Shown: positions 43,293-55,281 of the stretch, piece by piece | Layout of the letters: every line of letters begins with the position of its first letter | How positions within the stretch are numbered: the first letter of the stretch is position 1 | NCBI GenBank assembly: GCA_034770075.1 | Contig: CM068377.1 | Coordinates: 72,615,358 to 72,679,357, forward strand | Source: Aralia elata | Taxonomy: Eukaryota > Streptophyta > Magnoliopsida > Apiales > Araliaceae | Direction: 5' to 3' | Length of the DNA: 64,000 bases | Program-made: the position numbers and the translations under genes | Notes under the pieces: model-generated | Seen by the model: the letters and a program-made list of their open reading frames with translations, nothing else | Databases searched by the model: none | Told to the model about the DNA's origin: nothing

Positions 43293-44519
43293 TTGGGTTC
43301 CGTTTGTACCAGAGCTAAAGGAAGAGATTTTACAAGAGGCCCATGGTTCGAGGTACTCGATACATCCAGTAAGTACGAACATGTATCAAGACCTCCGACA
43401 ATATTTTTGTGGTGGTCGAATATGAAGAAAGAAGTCGCGGAATGCATCAGTAGGTGCTTGACTTGACAGAGAGTCAAGGCCAAACATCAGAGACCAAGTG
43501 GGTTGCTTCAACCATTAGAGATTCTTGAGTGAAAATGGAAGTATATCGCTATGGATTTTGTGGTAAGACTTCCAAGTACTCAGAAAGGATACGACACTAT
43601 ATAGGTTATAGTCGATCGTTTGTCGAAGTCGGCACACTTCTTGCCAATCAAAATTAAGTTTAACCTAGATCAGTTAGCTAAATTGTATGTCAAGGAAATC
43701 GTTTCTCGACATGGGGTACCAATTTCTATTATGTCGGATCGCGATCTACGATTCACGTCGAACTTCTAGAAGAGCTTAAAAGAGCACAAAGAACTGCAGC
43801 TGAGGTTAAGTACGGCTTACCATCCTCAAACAGACGGGCAGAGTGAAAGAACGATACAGACCTTGGAAGATATGTTGAGAGCCTGTGTCATGGACTTCAA
43901 GGGGAATTGGGACGACCACCTACCTCTAGTTGAATTTGCTTATAATAATAGCTACCATGCGAGTATAGGCATGCCACCTTACAAAGCATTGTATGGAAGA
44001 AATTGCATAAAGCCACTATGCTGGAATGAGATAGGAAAACGTCGACTGCTAGGGTCAGAGTTGGTACAACAAATTGCAGAGATTGTTAAGTATGCGGATC
44101 AGCATCGTCAAAAAAGAGATTTTGAAGTCGGATCGTATGTATTTTTAAAGGTATCTCCTTAGAAAGGGAAGATACGTTTTGGTAAGAAAGGGAAGTTAAG
44201 TCCACGTTTTATAGGACCTTTTGAGGTGCTAAGAAGGGTAGGAGAGGTAGCTTATAAAATAGCTTTGCCTCCAGAATTAGAGCACATACATAATATGTTT
44301 CATGTATCGGTATTACGACCGTATAAGCCAGACTTAAGCATGTAATAGAATATGAACCTATATAGGTTGAAAAGGACTTAACGTATAAAGAAATTCTAAT
44401 TTAAATAATTGATAGGAAAGAACAAGTCCTAAGAAGCAAGATAATACCTTCAGTAAAGGTAGTATGGAGGAACTATAATGCTGAAAAAGCAACATGGGAA
44501 CTCGAAGAAAAGATGTAAA
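43293..44519 (+). pseudogene. E7 integrase with chromodomain-like C-terminus (broken)
   Basis: Blocks in order over several frames: the HHCC zinc region (EAHGSRYSIHP at 43338, with the paired Cys further on), the core with MDFV (43554), SRHGVPISIMSDRD (43706), YHPQTDGQSERTIQ (43820-43860), then 43863-44160 open (MLRACVMDFKGNWDDHLPL, FAYNNSYHASIGMPPYKALYG) and the GPFEVL tail. VKVVWRNYNAEKATWELEE near 44455 is the chromodomain-type end. About ten stops are scattered through it. The polypurine tract follows at 44580-44592 (AGGGAGGAAGAA). Confidence 0.85.
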
Positions 44520-44592
44520 AGAATTATTCCTATTTATTTGTGTAGTTTTGTTTTACGATTTCGGGGACGGAATCTTTGTAAGGGAGGAAGAA

Positions 44593-47500
44593 TGTGACAA
44601 TCCAGATTTTTCGGAAACTATTAAAATAAGAATTTAATAAATAAAATTCTTGTTATGAGATATGTTGAGTTTGAATGTATAAGTGTATATGTGTTTTGAA
44701 ATATGTGATTTTGTGTGAAGGGTTAAATGTGTACATAAATGTGGAAAATATATACATATATTGAAAAAGTAAGATTTAATAGTTGATTAAACTATTAAAT
44801 TAGCTAGCTTGAATTAGCTACAAAATGAAAAGAGGAAGTTAATTCACTATTTGAAAATTGGTGGATTAAAATATTTATTTTAATTAATTGAATAAAGAAA
44901 TTTATTTAGTTATGATGATAGTTGTATTTATGTTATAATAATTAAATTTAACATAAATAATGGTATAATATTTAATATTATGCCAAATGGATGTAAATTA
45001 AAAACATAAGATGAGATCCAATATATATAAAATATATATATTGGTATCAAGCCAGTAAATTAAATTCATGACTGAATAAATTAAATTATATATAAATTGT
45101 TTGAAAACAATTTATGGAAGAAAAAAAATAATTAAATTTAATTATACAAAATTAGTTGTATACATTAAATAAGTGAATTAAAATAATTAATAAATTAAAT
45201 ATTAATTATTTTAATATAGTTGGTTCGTTACACTAAATGTGTTATTTTGTTAAATGGATTAGTTTCATTATTATTGGAAGGAATTTATACATGTATGTAA
45301 TTATAATACACAAATGTATCTGTGTATTGGAAGTATAATGAAGGTAAGGTATGTATTAAGTAATATATGTATATAGCATGTTGTTGAGAATTAAAAGCCA
45401 TACAGGATTGCTGAGTTAATTGTTAAGCTGGAGGTGTCATGCTATTAGAGCATTAACAATACACGAAGCTAGGCTATTATCTGATAGAGTAGCTAAGAGT
45501 TAATGAGCTTAAACAAGTCTCAGCTCTTTCATTCTCATATTCATTCGTTCTCAAAACAAGTCTTCATACTCCCATGAGCCAAGACAAGAAATTATCAAAT
45601 TCTTGTCAATCCTCTAAGAAGTGGAACCATAAATTGAAGATTTAAGAGGTATTAAAGCAAAATATTGTCCAAGGAAGGATTCAAATCCATTCCAAAGCAA
45701 GCTTGAAGCAAGATTATATGAAATAAAAGGTAAGTTGGCGTTTACATGCATCTTAATTCATGAAAACTAGAGTAAATAATGATATGTATTGCTTTGTTTG
45801 GTTGTGAAATGGTGTGGTGATGGGAGTATATGTTATCTGGAGCAATAAGGATGAAAATTTATGGCTTAACCATGTCTAAATAACTATGAAATTTTGAGTT
45901 TTAAACATTGCATGTAGGGTGTTTGATAAAATACCTCAAAGAGGTTGAAATGTTTAAAAACTGATAATTGTTCAATGTTTGGGGCTGGTAACATGTATAT
46001 GTGAGTTATTAAATAACTCTAATGGTTCAAGATCGTATTAGAACCAGTTCAAAGTGAATTTCATAAGTTTTTATTAAACTTGAATTTAATGAAAAATTGT
46101 GTTAACAAAGCATTTTCAAGCCTGTAATTACATCTTAAAAAGTTCATTTTGGCTATATAATAATTTTTTAAAATACTATGTAGTACAATCTCAATCATGT
46201 CCAAATTTGAAAATAATTGGATGTATGGATTGCAAGATATGGATTTCCAAAGTGGCTAGAAAAATAAAGAAGTTGCTGGAAATCGAGCTAGCAAACCTGT
46301 AATTGGTCTCTGCCGAAGTGGCACAGCCGCGCCACTTCCAGGCCTTTTCATAGTGCGACCGCTCCCTGCTGCAAAAGTGCCAAGAATGTTAGCGTAATAG
46401 GGGAACTTGATGCTAATGTATGTTTTCATGAATTAAAACTCTAATCATATGAAGGTTTAAATAACTTATTTATAGAATGACTACAAACAATCTGGAAGTT
46501 GATTAAAGATTAATCAATTAATATTAGATAAATGTAATGGAACACTAAGCGTACGCACGGGTGTGTCACTTGAGCGTTCATATAGTTTAAGACGGGCGCA
46601 CGACGTACGAACGTCAAAATGTCGTGGCAAGTATTAAAGAACGTAAATAGTGTTTTCGATTCAAATGAAATGAACATTATAAAAGATGAACTAGAGTTAA
46701 TATAAACCAAGTATTGACGTCAATAATGTGGCTAATTGGTACGTGTATATAAACTTAATTGTGTAGGACATTCGAAGGACGATTAACGTTTAAACAACGC
46801 ATAATGCAAGTTCTCTAACCTTGTATAACTATTATTATGTGCAAGCTTTTACGTTCTTTTGACTACACTCTTATGAATGTTTTGAGACATTTTAATGTTT
46901 GGATTTACTCAATGCTTATATGTTATGTAAATTCTTAAGACCTATGCAAATCTTTTGTTCACGCTTTGCTATAATGCATCCTTATAAATCCTAATACACT
47001 TGAACTATTTAAGAAGATAGGCTAAGCCATTTGATTCGGCTAGACGCATGTTAAAACATTTTATTGATTCAAACTTATATCTTTGAAATGTTATTGAGAT
47101 TAGTTAGAGCTATCTAACCGAATTATTTTGGTTTAGAATTCAAGTCTGAGAATGAACTCCCTCTAAACATAGAGTAATTTTCTTAGCACCAAAAGGCGGT
47201 GATGGTAAACGTAAATGTCATTTCAGTATGTAGTGTTGATCAACGCAGGGTACAAAGGGTTGATCACCTACAGTGCCCGTAAGTCCATGACGGTTTACAA
47301 TTGAATTACTGTTAGACTTTTTCAAAAGTATAAAAAGAAAGTTCTTGGTCTTTCGACCGCTCAATGTGAATAGTCAATATGTAGTTTCAAAAAAATGTAA
47401 ACGAATTGTCATATTATTCAGAATTGATTCAATAACTTCACAGCTATTGTTCAATTATTGAAGTGTACTATAGAGAAAATGTTTAATTCCTATTTATGTT

Positions 47501-47827
47501 GTTATTATTAACTGTTATTACTTGATGGACAATTAAATGCTCACCCTTGCTTGGAATTAAATATTTTCAGTGAAACCTGAGCGTATAGAAGGTTCTGACA
47601 AGGACAAAGGAAAAAGGGAAGATGAATGAGTAGAGATTAGAATGTTATCTGTAATAGTTAGGAGTATTGTAATAATATTTTATTTATCATGTCAGAACCT
47701 GGGATTGACAAGTTCGACATATTGTAATAATTAGTAATTATATTTTTGTTAGTGTTATTATGTTGAATAGGTAGTACCGTGTAGCATTGAATATGGGTTT
47801 GAAGGTACCTGGATTTGGGGCGTCACA
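44593..47827 (+). repeat. E7 3' LTR
   Basis: 3235 bp, TGTGACAATCC...GGGGCGTCACA. It is complete, unlike its partner, with matching hairpin (46315-46338) and conserved GGTACAAAGGGTTGATCACC block (47248). No gene is present. Confidence 0.9.
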
Positions 47828-49545
47828 GTACTAAAGTGGAGTCGAGTGTCCTAAGCTCATTGAAACCCTTTCCAGAACCGTGAAGTGAACCTGGGTCCCA
47901 ATATGAAACAATAGATACCAGAGTACCATGAAGTTTAACAATCTCTTGCCGAAAGATTTGTGCCAACGTATCCGCCGAGTAACCCTCATGGATAGCCAAG
48001 AAATGTGCCGATTTGGTCAACCGGTCCACCACAACCCAAATAGCATTATTCTTCCTAAAAGTCTTTGGCAAATCATTCACAAAATCCATTGTGATGTTCT
48101 CCCACTTTCAAACTAGAATGTCTAACTGTTGCAGCAAACCACTAGCTCGTTGATGTTCTATCTTTACTTGCTGATAACTGAGACACTTCCCTATATATTC
48201 AGCCACGTCTCACTTCATCCCATTCCACCAAAAATTTTCCTTCAAATCCTTGTACATCTTTATGGAACTTGGATGTATAGAAAATAGAGAACTATGAGCC
48301 TCAACCAACATAGCTTCCCGAATGGCTGGATTCGACGGTACACACAACCGCTTATCCAACCAAATTACATCGTGGTCATCAATACAAAACTCAGGCTGCT
48401 TACCTTCCTTTAGATTGTGCGCCATACCCCACAACTCCCTATCTTCCTTTTGAGCTTCTTTAACTCGCGAGATAAGAGAGGGCTCCACTTTCATATTTGA
48501 TAAATGTCCATCTGAACCTTGTACATATAACTCTAACTCTAGTCATTCCATATCTGAAATAAGATGAGGTTGTGTAATAAGGGTTGTTACACTCCCTGAA
48601 CTCTTTCGGCTAAGAGCATCTGCAGCCACATTCGCCTTCCCCGGGTGATACTAAATTCTCCCATCATAATCTTTTAGAAGCTCCAACCAACGCCTCTGCC
48701 TCATATTGAGCTCCTTTTGAGTGAAAATGTATTTAAGACTTTTGTGATTGGTGAAGATATCATAAATCTCTCTATACAAATAGTGTCTCTAAATTTTTAA
48801 AGCAAAAATAACTGCTGCCAACTCCAAATCATGAGTGAGGTAGTTCACTTAATAAGGTTTAAGCTATCTAGAAACATAAGTAATCACCTTATCTTGTTGC
48901 ATCAAAACACACCCCAAGCCCTTCTTAGAAGCATTACTATAAATCTGGTCGCCTCCCGTTTCCGACAGCAATGTTAACACTAGAGTTGTCACAATTCACT
49001 TCTTCAACTCCTCAAAACTCTTTTCACGCTCTTCATTCCACACAAACTTTGTGCCCATTCTCATCAACTGAGTCAATGGCAATGTAAGCAAAGAAAACCC
49101 TTCCATAAATTGCCTATTGTACCTTACCAATCCCAAAAAAGTCCTAACCTTTGTCACCATAATAGGTCTCGGCCATTTAGTGATAGCCTCAACCTTCGCA
49201 GGATCCACCTTAATGCCTTTAGCAGACAGAACGTGTCCCAAAAATGTAACTTGCTCCAACCAAAACTTGCATTTAGAGAATTTAGCATACAATTTCTTCT
49301 TTTGTAAAATTCCAACACTGTGCAAAGATGTTCCTCATGCTCCTCCCTAGACTTAGAATAAACCAAAATGTCATCAATAAAGACAATGACAAATTAGTCC
49401 AAGTACTCTCTGAACACCCGATTCACAAATCCATAAACACTGCCGGAGTATTAGTCAACTCGAATGGCATCACTAGAAACTTGTAATGCCCATAGCGAGT
49501 GTGAAAAGCTGTCTTAGAGATATCCTCATTTATCACCCTCAACTG
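47828..49545 (-). pseudogene. E9: gypsy pol remnant (RT, RNase H, integrase)
   Basis: On the minus strand the order is RT (RYGHYKFLVMPFELTN near 49490, IDDILVYSKSREEHEEHL around 49380-49340), connection (49325-48996, KCKFWLEQVTFLGHVLS), RNase H in pieces, integrase zinc region (48494-48210, EAHSSLFSIHPSSIKMY) and integrase core (48089-47823, MDFVNDLPKTFRKNNAIWVVVDRLTKSAH split across frames). It is a different family from E7. Gag, protease, the end of integrase and LTRs are missing. It is cut on the right by E10 and on the left by E7. Confidence 0.87.
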
Positions 49546-51390
49546 ATGTGTTGATTCCTTTATGTTTAGTTTTATTGCATGTTTTCTGTGTATATAATTT
49601 TATTAAGGTTTTTATTGATTTTAGGATGAATTGGAGATGATTTAGCAGATATGAAGTATAATGCTTAGTTTTCAGTTGTTGTGCAGAAGTGTTCTATGAT
49701 CGTTGGGTGAGGCACTCTACGATATGTGTAGATGGCTCTGCGTTCGTAGTGTTGGAGGACAATGGGAGGACTTTGCAGTCTAGTACTCTACGTTCATTTG
49801 GTTTTGAGCTCTACGTTTGTAGTGTGATAGTGTGGGCATAAAAGTTACTCTACGATTGCAGTAAAATCACTCAATGATTTGCTGCTCTGCGACATTGCTC
49901 TCTACGATTGTATGTTCATTCTACAATTGTGTGATCTACTCTACGATTAGTTGGCTGAGGACTCTACGATCTTCTGCTCAACAATCTGCTACTCTACGAA
50001 CTAGTACCCTACGATTGTCTTGACTTAGAAACTGATATAGGACAATTAGCTTTAGACTTTGAAGAAGAGTTGGTTCGGAGAAAAGGGCATAACTTTTAGC
50101 TCGATTGTTTGTTTGCCTATTATAATATGTTTTCGTAAAGGGATTTGCATGCTCCATACCTTCCTAACTTGGGTTTCCCGGTTGAGGTCATTTTCATCCT
50201 CAAATTCATGGTTCTAAGTGGACTATCGGCAAAAGATGCACTTTACGACTAACTGGTTTACTTTACAATTATTGAAGGAGTTGTACTCTATTATTTGTCA
50301 CTCTACGTTTCTGTTTAGAGTTTACCCTACGATTATGATCGATTTATGGGTTTGGATTATGGGTCGAATCTGAAGTGTTGGAGCATAAGAGTTCGATTTG
50401 TATTAGGATTTTGAGATGGAATTACAATCAGACAAGGAAGCTACAGCTGATTATAGAAGTAGAGTCTGCTATGGAAACCAAATCAGAATTTGATATGAAA
50501 ACTAAGTTCGAACTTGAAAACAAAACTGAATCTATCTACTAAAGGACTTTTAAAGTAGAGTTAGAATAGAATTCTTCCAGGGTTTTAGAGGATTGTACTT
50601 CTAAATACATTCACTTATAATCAGATCAGATATCCATGATCATATACTTTTACTTAATTTAGAGTTTTCATAGAAGCATGTCAGGCTAGTTCTTTATTTT
50701 CAATTCTAAAGGGATGTTGAACCTTAATAGCAGATTATGGTTTAATTGAATATACATTATTTACTCCTTCATACATAGAACTTATTCTTGATAATCTATT
50801 TTAACTGATTAGATGGTATTAGTTTTAGTTAATTTAATACTAGCCAGTTAAGCTGATCAAACTATTGTTATCTGCTAGATTAAGGTATAATATTAAGCAA
50901 ATGATGTTATATCTTATCACAGGTAGCAGTTAGCAATACATGATTGTGGACAAGCTTTTGAGTATTGTTATGGTTATCAGAAGACAAGTTAAATAATCCC
51001 TGATTGTGTGATTGTTACTTAGAATAATCTAATTCCTTAATTATTAATGTTGTTGTTATATTAAATCTAGATTGATAGTTCTAGGTTATATGATAGTTAA
51101 GGTCTAGTGGGGGTGATTGCTACATTAGATTTAAAATCTAAGGGGAGTTTCGGGTAATACTGATAGTTATTATCTAGGGTCATTAGTTTCGGATAAATCT
51201 TATTATATTTGGTTACTCTGTTGCTGTGAAAAGATGACACTGAACTTAAGAACTGAAGTTGTTAATTCATTGATTATTTTCATTACTTTGATTTTGTTTC
51301 TGTTAATTAGTTATACAACACAAAACCCCCATCTTTAGTTACTGATTAGGAACATTATAATAAATCTGAAGCAACATTATTTGAAATTCA
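49546..51390 (+). repeat. E10: Athila-type LTR, solo or truncated
   Basis: Starts TGATGTGTTGATTCC at 49546 and shares blocks with the E1 LTR in the same sense, including the region around 51160-51290 (GATGACACTGAAC...AAGAACTGAA). No primer site or coding region follows, and the right end is not clear-cut. It holds a family of CTCTACGATT words at 49710-50340. No gene is present. Confidence 0.65.
49710..50340. repeat. E10 CTCTACGATT word cluster
   Basis: About 18-20 imperfect copies of a 10-base word CTCTACGATT (variants CTCTGCGTTC, CTCTACGTTT, CCCTACGATT), irregularly spaced at about 15-45 bases. Each has one CG. It is placed 160-800 bp from the LTR start, comparable to the GC clusters of E4 and E6. 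Confidence 0.8.
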
Positions 51391-52275
51391 GATAAGGCAC
51401 ACTTAGAAGGGGGGTTGAATAAGTGTGGATACAGACTATTACCAATTTAAAAATTTAAGCCAAACTTATGAATATAGTCTACTGTATTGATGAATGCAGC
51501 TTGCTAAATGAATATGGTCTACCGAATTGAATTTTTGTTTAAGAAAATATCTTGGTGATTTGATTGATTAATATAACTTAGTGAAAATACTTGGTGATAA
51601 TGAATTATCTTAAAATAATACAAATACTCAAATTTTAATTATTAAGATAATTAACTAACTTTCGAATAATCAAAGTAAAGCAAGTAATAAAATCAACACC
51701 AAGATTTTTTACGTGGTTCAGCTATTACCCTCTATAATAATTGCCTATTCCATGTACAATACCAATTAGTATTGGAGACTCACTTTATTTCTTTAAAAAA
51801 TCGATTCTTGTTATAAAACAAATTCTATCAAATCTTGAATTACAATAATTCACTTGAGCACTTTTGCTCCTTGTGCACCAATGCACTCCTTAAGCACCTA
51901 TGCTTCCTTGAATAATAATTAAATCTTTTTCAAGTATGTGGTTGCAAGATATTAATTCAAGTGGTGTCAATATCTTTATTGAAAACAGTTCTTCCTTTAT
52001 AGCCCAAAAATCAACCGGTTATAAAATATTTCCGTTGTCAATTGTAGATAACGTTTAAATATTAATGCCGTTAATGGCTAAGAGAAAACAGAACCAATTT
52101 ATCTTTGGTTGTTACAAAGATTTGTTGGACACTTTCAAAAAAAAAAGATGCTTCAAGTAGGAATCATCTCCTGCTTTAGACTTATCAAAAACTGCCGCCA
52201 CCTATATAGCATTAAGATAGGAAAGAAATTGAACCAACTTTATCATGATAATGATTATCTCATATTCCCAAGATC
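51391..52275. repeat. E11: unassigned LTR-like fragment
   Basis: Starts near a G-run inside an inverted repeat, CACACTTA (51398-51405) and TAAGTGTG (51420-51427) around AGAAGGGGGGTTGAA, and includes TTTTTTACGTGGTTCAGC near 51704. This combination is known from LTRs of some Ty1/copia families, but I cannot prove the lineage. No ORF is supported. Confidence 0.45.
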
Positions 52276-52431
52276 TGTTGTCCGATTTATCTAACGACAA
52301 TTTACACGCAAGTATACGCGGTCAACAAGTAATAAAGAGTAAGTAGAGTATCGGTCCCACGAGGAATTATTACTAGTCTTTTCCAAGTACTAACATTTTA
52401 TCAACTCAATCTTATCTAAACAAATGATATG
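52276..52431 (-). repeat. E12: Athila-type LTR, left part
   Basis: TGTTGTCCG...GCAAGTATACGCGGTCAACAAGTAAT shares the start and the conserved CGGTC-ACAAGTAAT block with E4 and E6 LTRs. It is split by E13 at ATATG (52427-52431) and resumes at 63388. Confidence 0.75.
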
Positions 52432-54510
52432 TGTAGACACCCAATTTTTGCGTTCCTTGTACTAACCGTGACAGCAGGGCAAAATCGTCAATTGAACCGG
52501 CTTGCTGGAGCGAAGGAATGGGCACAAGTGCGAACGCCCAACACCACCGCAATGATTGGCGACCAAAGCTGACGTGACAATAAGGCCATTCGAAACGGGC
52601 ATTCCCGAATAAGGTGGCACGTCTCCCGGAAATTCCCGGACTGCGGAGTACGAGCCTGTCAGCGAAAACTGACGTTACGGCACGAAAATTGAGGCGTGGC
52701 ACGAAAATTGAGAAAATCAAACCGTCCAGCCGCGGATTGATCTGCGGCCAAATAGTGCGCCTTTTGAAAACACGGAACTCAAAACACGGAACTCGAAATC
52801 AGGTGAGTGGAAGGCAGGCGGCCAGCCAGCCTATTTCAGCTCAGTTTCGTTGCAGCATATAGGAGGTTGAGAGTTGGAAAGAGTTTGAAGAAAGGAGGAT
52901 TCAGCAGCAGCAAGAAGCACGGAAATAGAGAGGAAAAAGAGCAAAAATTTGCAAACAAATAGGGAGAAAAGAGAGAAAAAGAGAGGATTTATTTTCTTTT
53001 GATTTTGATTGTATCAAATACACTCCTTATCCTATTCAAATACACAAGTTCACATCCATTTGAGATCATTTGCAAGGTGAAAATTCCTATTTGTTCTAGC
53101 AATTAATATCATATTGTTTGGTTAAATTAGATGTAATTTTCATGTATCCTGTTGAACAATCATGGATTAGGGATTATTAGTGAGGGTTCCATCGGAACAA
53201 AATGCTTCCTAATAACCCGAGGATATCCAATTGGTGAAATTTCTAGCTCGTTTATGGTAATTTATTGGGTGTAATTTATTTAGATTATCATTTTCGGATG
53301 TCATGGTATATTAGATAAATCCGGGTTGGTTAGTTATGTAGTATTCATTTCGTGGGCATATAGCAATCTCGGGTGTGAGCCTAGGAACGCGACCCCGTGG
53401 TCCAAATCCGATGATGGACGTTTTGACATATGTAATAGATTCAAGGTGTTCGTTTTTGTAACATGTAACCGTCGGGCCTTAAAACGACGCTAAGGCGAGA
53501 ATCGGGTTTAAGGCCCCGTAGTAATGGAATATGTGATTGTTGGCGTTCGGGGATGTTTTGATGACTTACATGCCCGTGAATAGCCCCGACGCGTATTTAT
53601 GCTTTGATTGGATTCCATGGCACTCAAATGATTTCAAAGATTAAATGATAAAGGTTTTTTTTATTAAAATCAAACAAGCTAGGTTACTAGAATCACGAGG
53701 CTAAAAAATTGGAAGTGTTAATAAATGTCGATTCCTATTAAACGAGAAGGCCAAAGGAAATCATTTTCAACCATCACCAAAAAATGGCTTTTATGAATGA
53801 ACGAAATGTTTTATTAGACCTTTGTGCATAGGGTTAAAGATATCCTAGAAATTGCCCATCATTTTATGAAAGCAATGTATAGATTTCGATTCCTATTTTG
53901 ACAAAGGTTTAAAAGATTCTTTTTTTGTCAAAACAACGCCTAATAAAAATCTCATAGCTTTTGACAATTAAAATCAAATCTTTTCTCATAAAGAAATAAA
54001 GCCTTCTCGAATAGGCAAAGGACATTCTAAAGCACTCTCCAAATAAAACACGTCTCTCTCCTAAAACACCAAAAAGAATTCTTTTTTTATACAGAACTCA
54101 CCACAACATTCACATAGGCATACACACACACACATACACATTTTATGAATTAAAAGGATAGGAAAACATCAAGGTTGCGGTAACCGTGTTTCACGGAAGT
54201 CGAGGGGTGCCTAACACCTTCCCCTCGCTTAAACAAGCCCCCGAACTCTATGAATCTCGATTCGCAGACCAATTAATTCGGAGTCACATATGAGCCAGCG
54301 ATTTATAAAAAACGAGAACTCGGATGAGTTGGTACATCCATTTCAAATATATCAACTGGCGACTCTGGTCAATTGGCTCATCATAAAAAAACGATCTTTC
54401 GAAACCCCGTCAACATCAATGCCGACCTTTTCCCAAAAAATCATTCAATCAAAGGCTAAAATCGGAAAAGGACAATATCGCGAAAGAGGCGAGAGAAACC
54501 GGCGTCGACA
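52432..54510 (+). repeat. E13 5' LTR
   Basis: TGTAGACACCC...GGCGTCGACA. Contains ATCAG/GTGAGTGG at 52799-52810, a good match to a plant 5' splice site. Purine-rich runs near 52960-52990 suggest the transcript leader. No ORF is supported. Confidence 0.93.
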
Positions 54511-54512
54511 GC

Positions 54513-54530
54513 TGGCGACTCTGCTGGGGA
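54513..54530 (+). promoter_or_regulatory. E13 primer-binding site (tRNA-Arg type)
   Basis: TGGCGACTCTGCTGGGGA, two bases inside the LTR. This is the primer-site pattern known from Ogre elements (tRNA-Arg) and differs from the tRNA-Asp type of E1 and E4. Confidence 0.88.
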
Positions 54531-55281
54531 TTCATTAGAGGGCTTAAGCCGCATTCAAATCTTGATGCTATCCTATCCTTTAAAATTCATAAATGTGTAT
54601 GTGTGTGCGACATTTTGACTTTTTTATTTTTATTGTTGTGTGAATGTTCTTTTGTCCAATGAATGATTGATTGAATGGAATGGCTTTACTTTAAAGTAAT
54701 CATTTGCATACAGTGAGGACGATGAATGTGAATGTATGTTGAGAGAGTACCTCCTCCTGAGGCGAACCTGTCGGTTGCTTATTACTGGACTCGAAGGGGC
54801 TGCTCCCGGAGATGGCTCAGGAAAATCACCACCCAAATCCGCTCCAATCGAAAGGGCTCAGACGAGTAGATTGCGAAGATTTGGGGACCTTCATGCCGAA
54901 AAGCCCGTGAGAGTAACCCTAGGATAGGTCAGCCTCAGATAAACCCAACGCAGGAAAAGTCTCTTCATGCCCTTTTACGTTCACGCGTATAAAATGTCAT
55001 GATCCCATCCATATATGTCACCCCTCTTGTCAAAAGAGATTACTAACCTCTATGTTTTGCAGGGAACAGCTGGGGAAGCATAATAAAGTCGTGTCTAGCG
55101 CTCATTATTGCAATAAAGGACTGCTAACATTCTGTTTTGCAGGAAAAGATTAAAAAACCTAAAAAACACAAAAATTACCACTTTAGCCTGTATCCACATC
55201 TTTCATTTCCAAAGATTAAACTCCAAACCATTTTTCTGCAGGATTGCTCCTCAAACACGTTCGCAATCTAATAGGGCCCAG
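54531..55281 (+). other. E13 leader with three splice-acceptor-like sites
   Basis: No ORF is supported (a 63-aa frame at 54736-54927 has no recognisable features). Branch and acceptor-like modules occur: TACTAAC (55041) then TTTTGCAG ending 55062; CTGCTAAC (55121) then TTTTGCAG ending 55142; TTTTTCTGCAG ending 55241. All lie just before the gag start. Confidence 0.6.

Larger units (their letters stand above)
33108..47827 (+). mobile_element. E7: Tekay-type chromovirus (Ty3/gypsy), decayed, split by E8
   Basis: LTRs at 33108-35823 (first 0.5 kb missing) and 44593-47827, initiator-Met primer site, an extra ORF, gag with zinc knuckles, protease, RT, RNase H, integrase and a chromodomain-like C-terminus. 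LTR size (3.2 kb), primer site and chromodomain fit the Tekay lineage. There are more than a dozen stops, and the RT catalytic site is altered. E8 sits between RNase H and integrase. Confidence 0.9.

Noticed and set aside
52614..52862. 82-aa ORF in the E13 5' LTR, with a longer version at 61486-61800
   Set aside because: Present in both LTRs, no recognised motif, and opened or closed by single differences between the copies.
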